A DNA stretch of 6,083 nucleotides from an uncultured Ruminococcus sp. (GTDB lineage Bacteria > Bacillota > Clostridia > Oscillospirales > Acutalibacteraceae): the NCBI GenBank assembly GCA_902772755.1, contig CACYCD010000349.1, positions 1 to 6,083 of the forward strand. The letters are read 5' to 3'. Below the pieces are notes generated by a model, which ran no database searches, had not been told where the DNA came from, and saw only the letters and a list, made by a program, of their open reading frames with translations. A program made the translations under genes and the position numbers. This document shows positions 5,708 to 6,083 of this stretch, piece after piece. The first letter of the stretch is position 1. Every line of letters starts with the position of its first letter.

Positions 5708-6083
5708 TTATATATCCGTAACACGAATTCTCTTTTGGTCTATGTGAATATTATCTACCGTTACCGTTATATCAGCCTCACCCGGACCAACAGCGTGATA
5801 TTCACCTGTTAGAGCATTGACAGTTATTACATTGGTATTGCTGCTGCTCCATGTCACTGATGTTGGCACAGCATTTTGGGGACTAACTGATACCCGGAAT
5901 GTGCCTGTATCGCCCTTTTCTAACGAATTTGTGTCGTTTTCAATACTTACTTCTATTATTTCCTGAGGATAGACGAACGGGCTTTCGCTGACCTCTCCGG
6001 TTATGCCGCCGATGGTAACAGTACCGCAGGGGCCGCCGTATTCACCTGCACCTACGCTCTTAGCACCGGATGAACCGCTGATA
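5708..6083 (-). CDS. C-terminal part of a secreted/surface protein with Gly-rich module and BIG_2 domain (5' end outside window)
   Basis: An open frame enters from the right edge and ends at TAA (5708-5710), giving 124 residues with no start in view. The first part (about 5985-6082) is Gly/Ser-rich with the pattern GAGEYGG followed by CGTVTIGG and then SPFVYP. This resembles short repeated Gly-rich beta modules in large surface proteins of gut bacteria (recalled similarity, not searched). The remainder matches a bacterial Ig-like group 2 domain: LEKGDTGTF, VTWSSSN, VITVNALTGEY, VGPGEADITV in order. BIG_2 domains serve as stalks or adhesion modules outside the cell. The protein ends directly after the Ig-like domain, with no LPXTG, hydrophobic tail or dockerin, so any anchor must be upstream. 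Overall function is unknown; an adhesin or cell-surface protein is the best guess. Confidence 0.85.
   Translation of the reverse strand, partial: ISGSSGAKSVGAGEYGGPCGTVTIGGITGEVSESPFVYPQEIIEVSIENDTNSLEKGDTGTFRVSVSPQNAVPTSVTWSSSNTNVITVNALTGEYHAVGPGEADITVTVDNIHIDQKRIRVTDI

Noticed and set aside
1..6083. A novel defence or mobile system
   Set aside because: All four genes belong to known envelope or transport families, alternate in orientation, and show no recombinase, toxin-antitoxin, nuclease or phage-like gene.

Overview
The window looks like a chromosomal segment of a gut-type, low-to-moderate GC Gram-positive bacterium, most likely a Ruminococcus-like member of the Clostridia (inference). 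The reasons are strong AAGGAGG-type ribosome binding sites, short A+T-rich intergenic regions, a membrane-anchored HtrA with a long Gln/Asn/Tyr-rich cytoplasmic head, a fibronectin-III/YkuD wall enzyme, and the tail of a secreted protein with a bacterial Ig-like (BIG_2) domain. No RNA gene, insertion sequence, phage gene or CRISPR array was seen.

Layout: (1) Positions 1-2226, + strand: most of a Cu+-exporting P1B-type ATPase (copA). Its 5' end lies outside the window, and it carries a heavy-metal-binding (HMA) domain at its C terminus. Its stop codon sits inside a hairpin that looks like a terminator shared with the next gene. (2) Positions 2243-3784, - strand, convergent with copA: a secreted or anchored L,D-transpeptidase (YkuD) with a Thr-rich stalk and three FN3-like domains. 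(3) Positions 3785-3998: a divergent A+T-rich intergenic region with a good extended -10 promoter for the transpeptidase, an A+T-only inverted repeat just upstream of it, and a near-perfect ribosome binding site for the next gene. (4) Positions 3999-5579, + strand: an HtrA/DegP-family membrane serine protease with one PDZ domain and an unusual aromatic tail ending in Tyr-Gly-Phe. (5) Positions 5580-5707: a 17-bp perfect terminator hairpin and a second, imperfect palindrome. (6) Positions 5708-6083, - strand: the C-terminal 124 residues of a surface or secreted protein with a Gly-rich module and a BIG_2 domain. It has no ATG start within the window, so a start-codon-based ORF search would miss it.

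The genes are all monocistronic as far as can be seen, since orientations alternate +, -, +, -. They share a cell-envelope theme: metal export across the membrane, peptidoglycan cross-linking, extracytoplasmic protein quality control, and a surface protein. No clearly novel multi-gene system is evident. The most unusual points are the protease's possible self-ligand tail (YxF-COOH), the FN3x3-YkuD architecture, and the C-terminal HMA of the copper ATPase.
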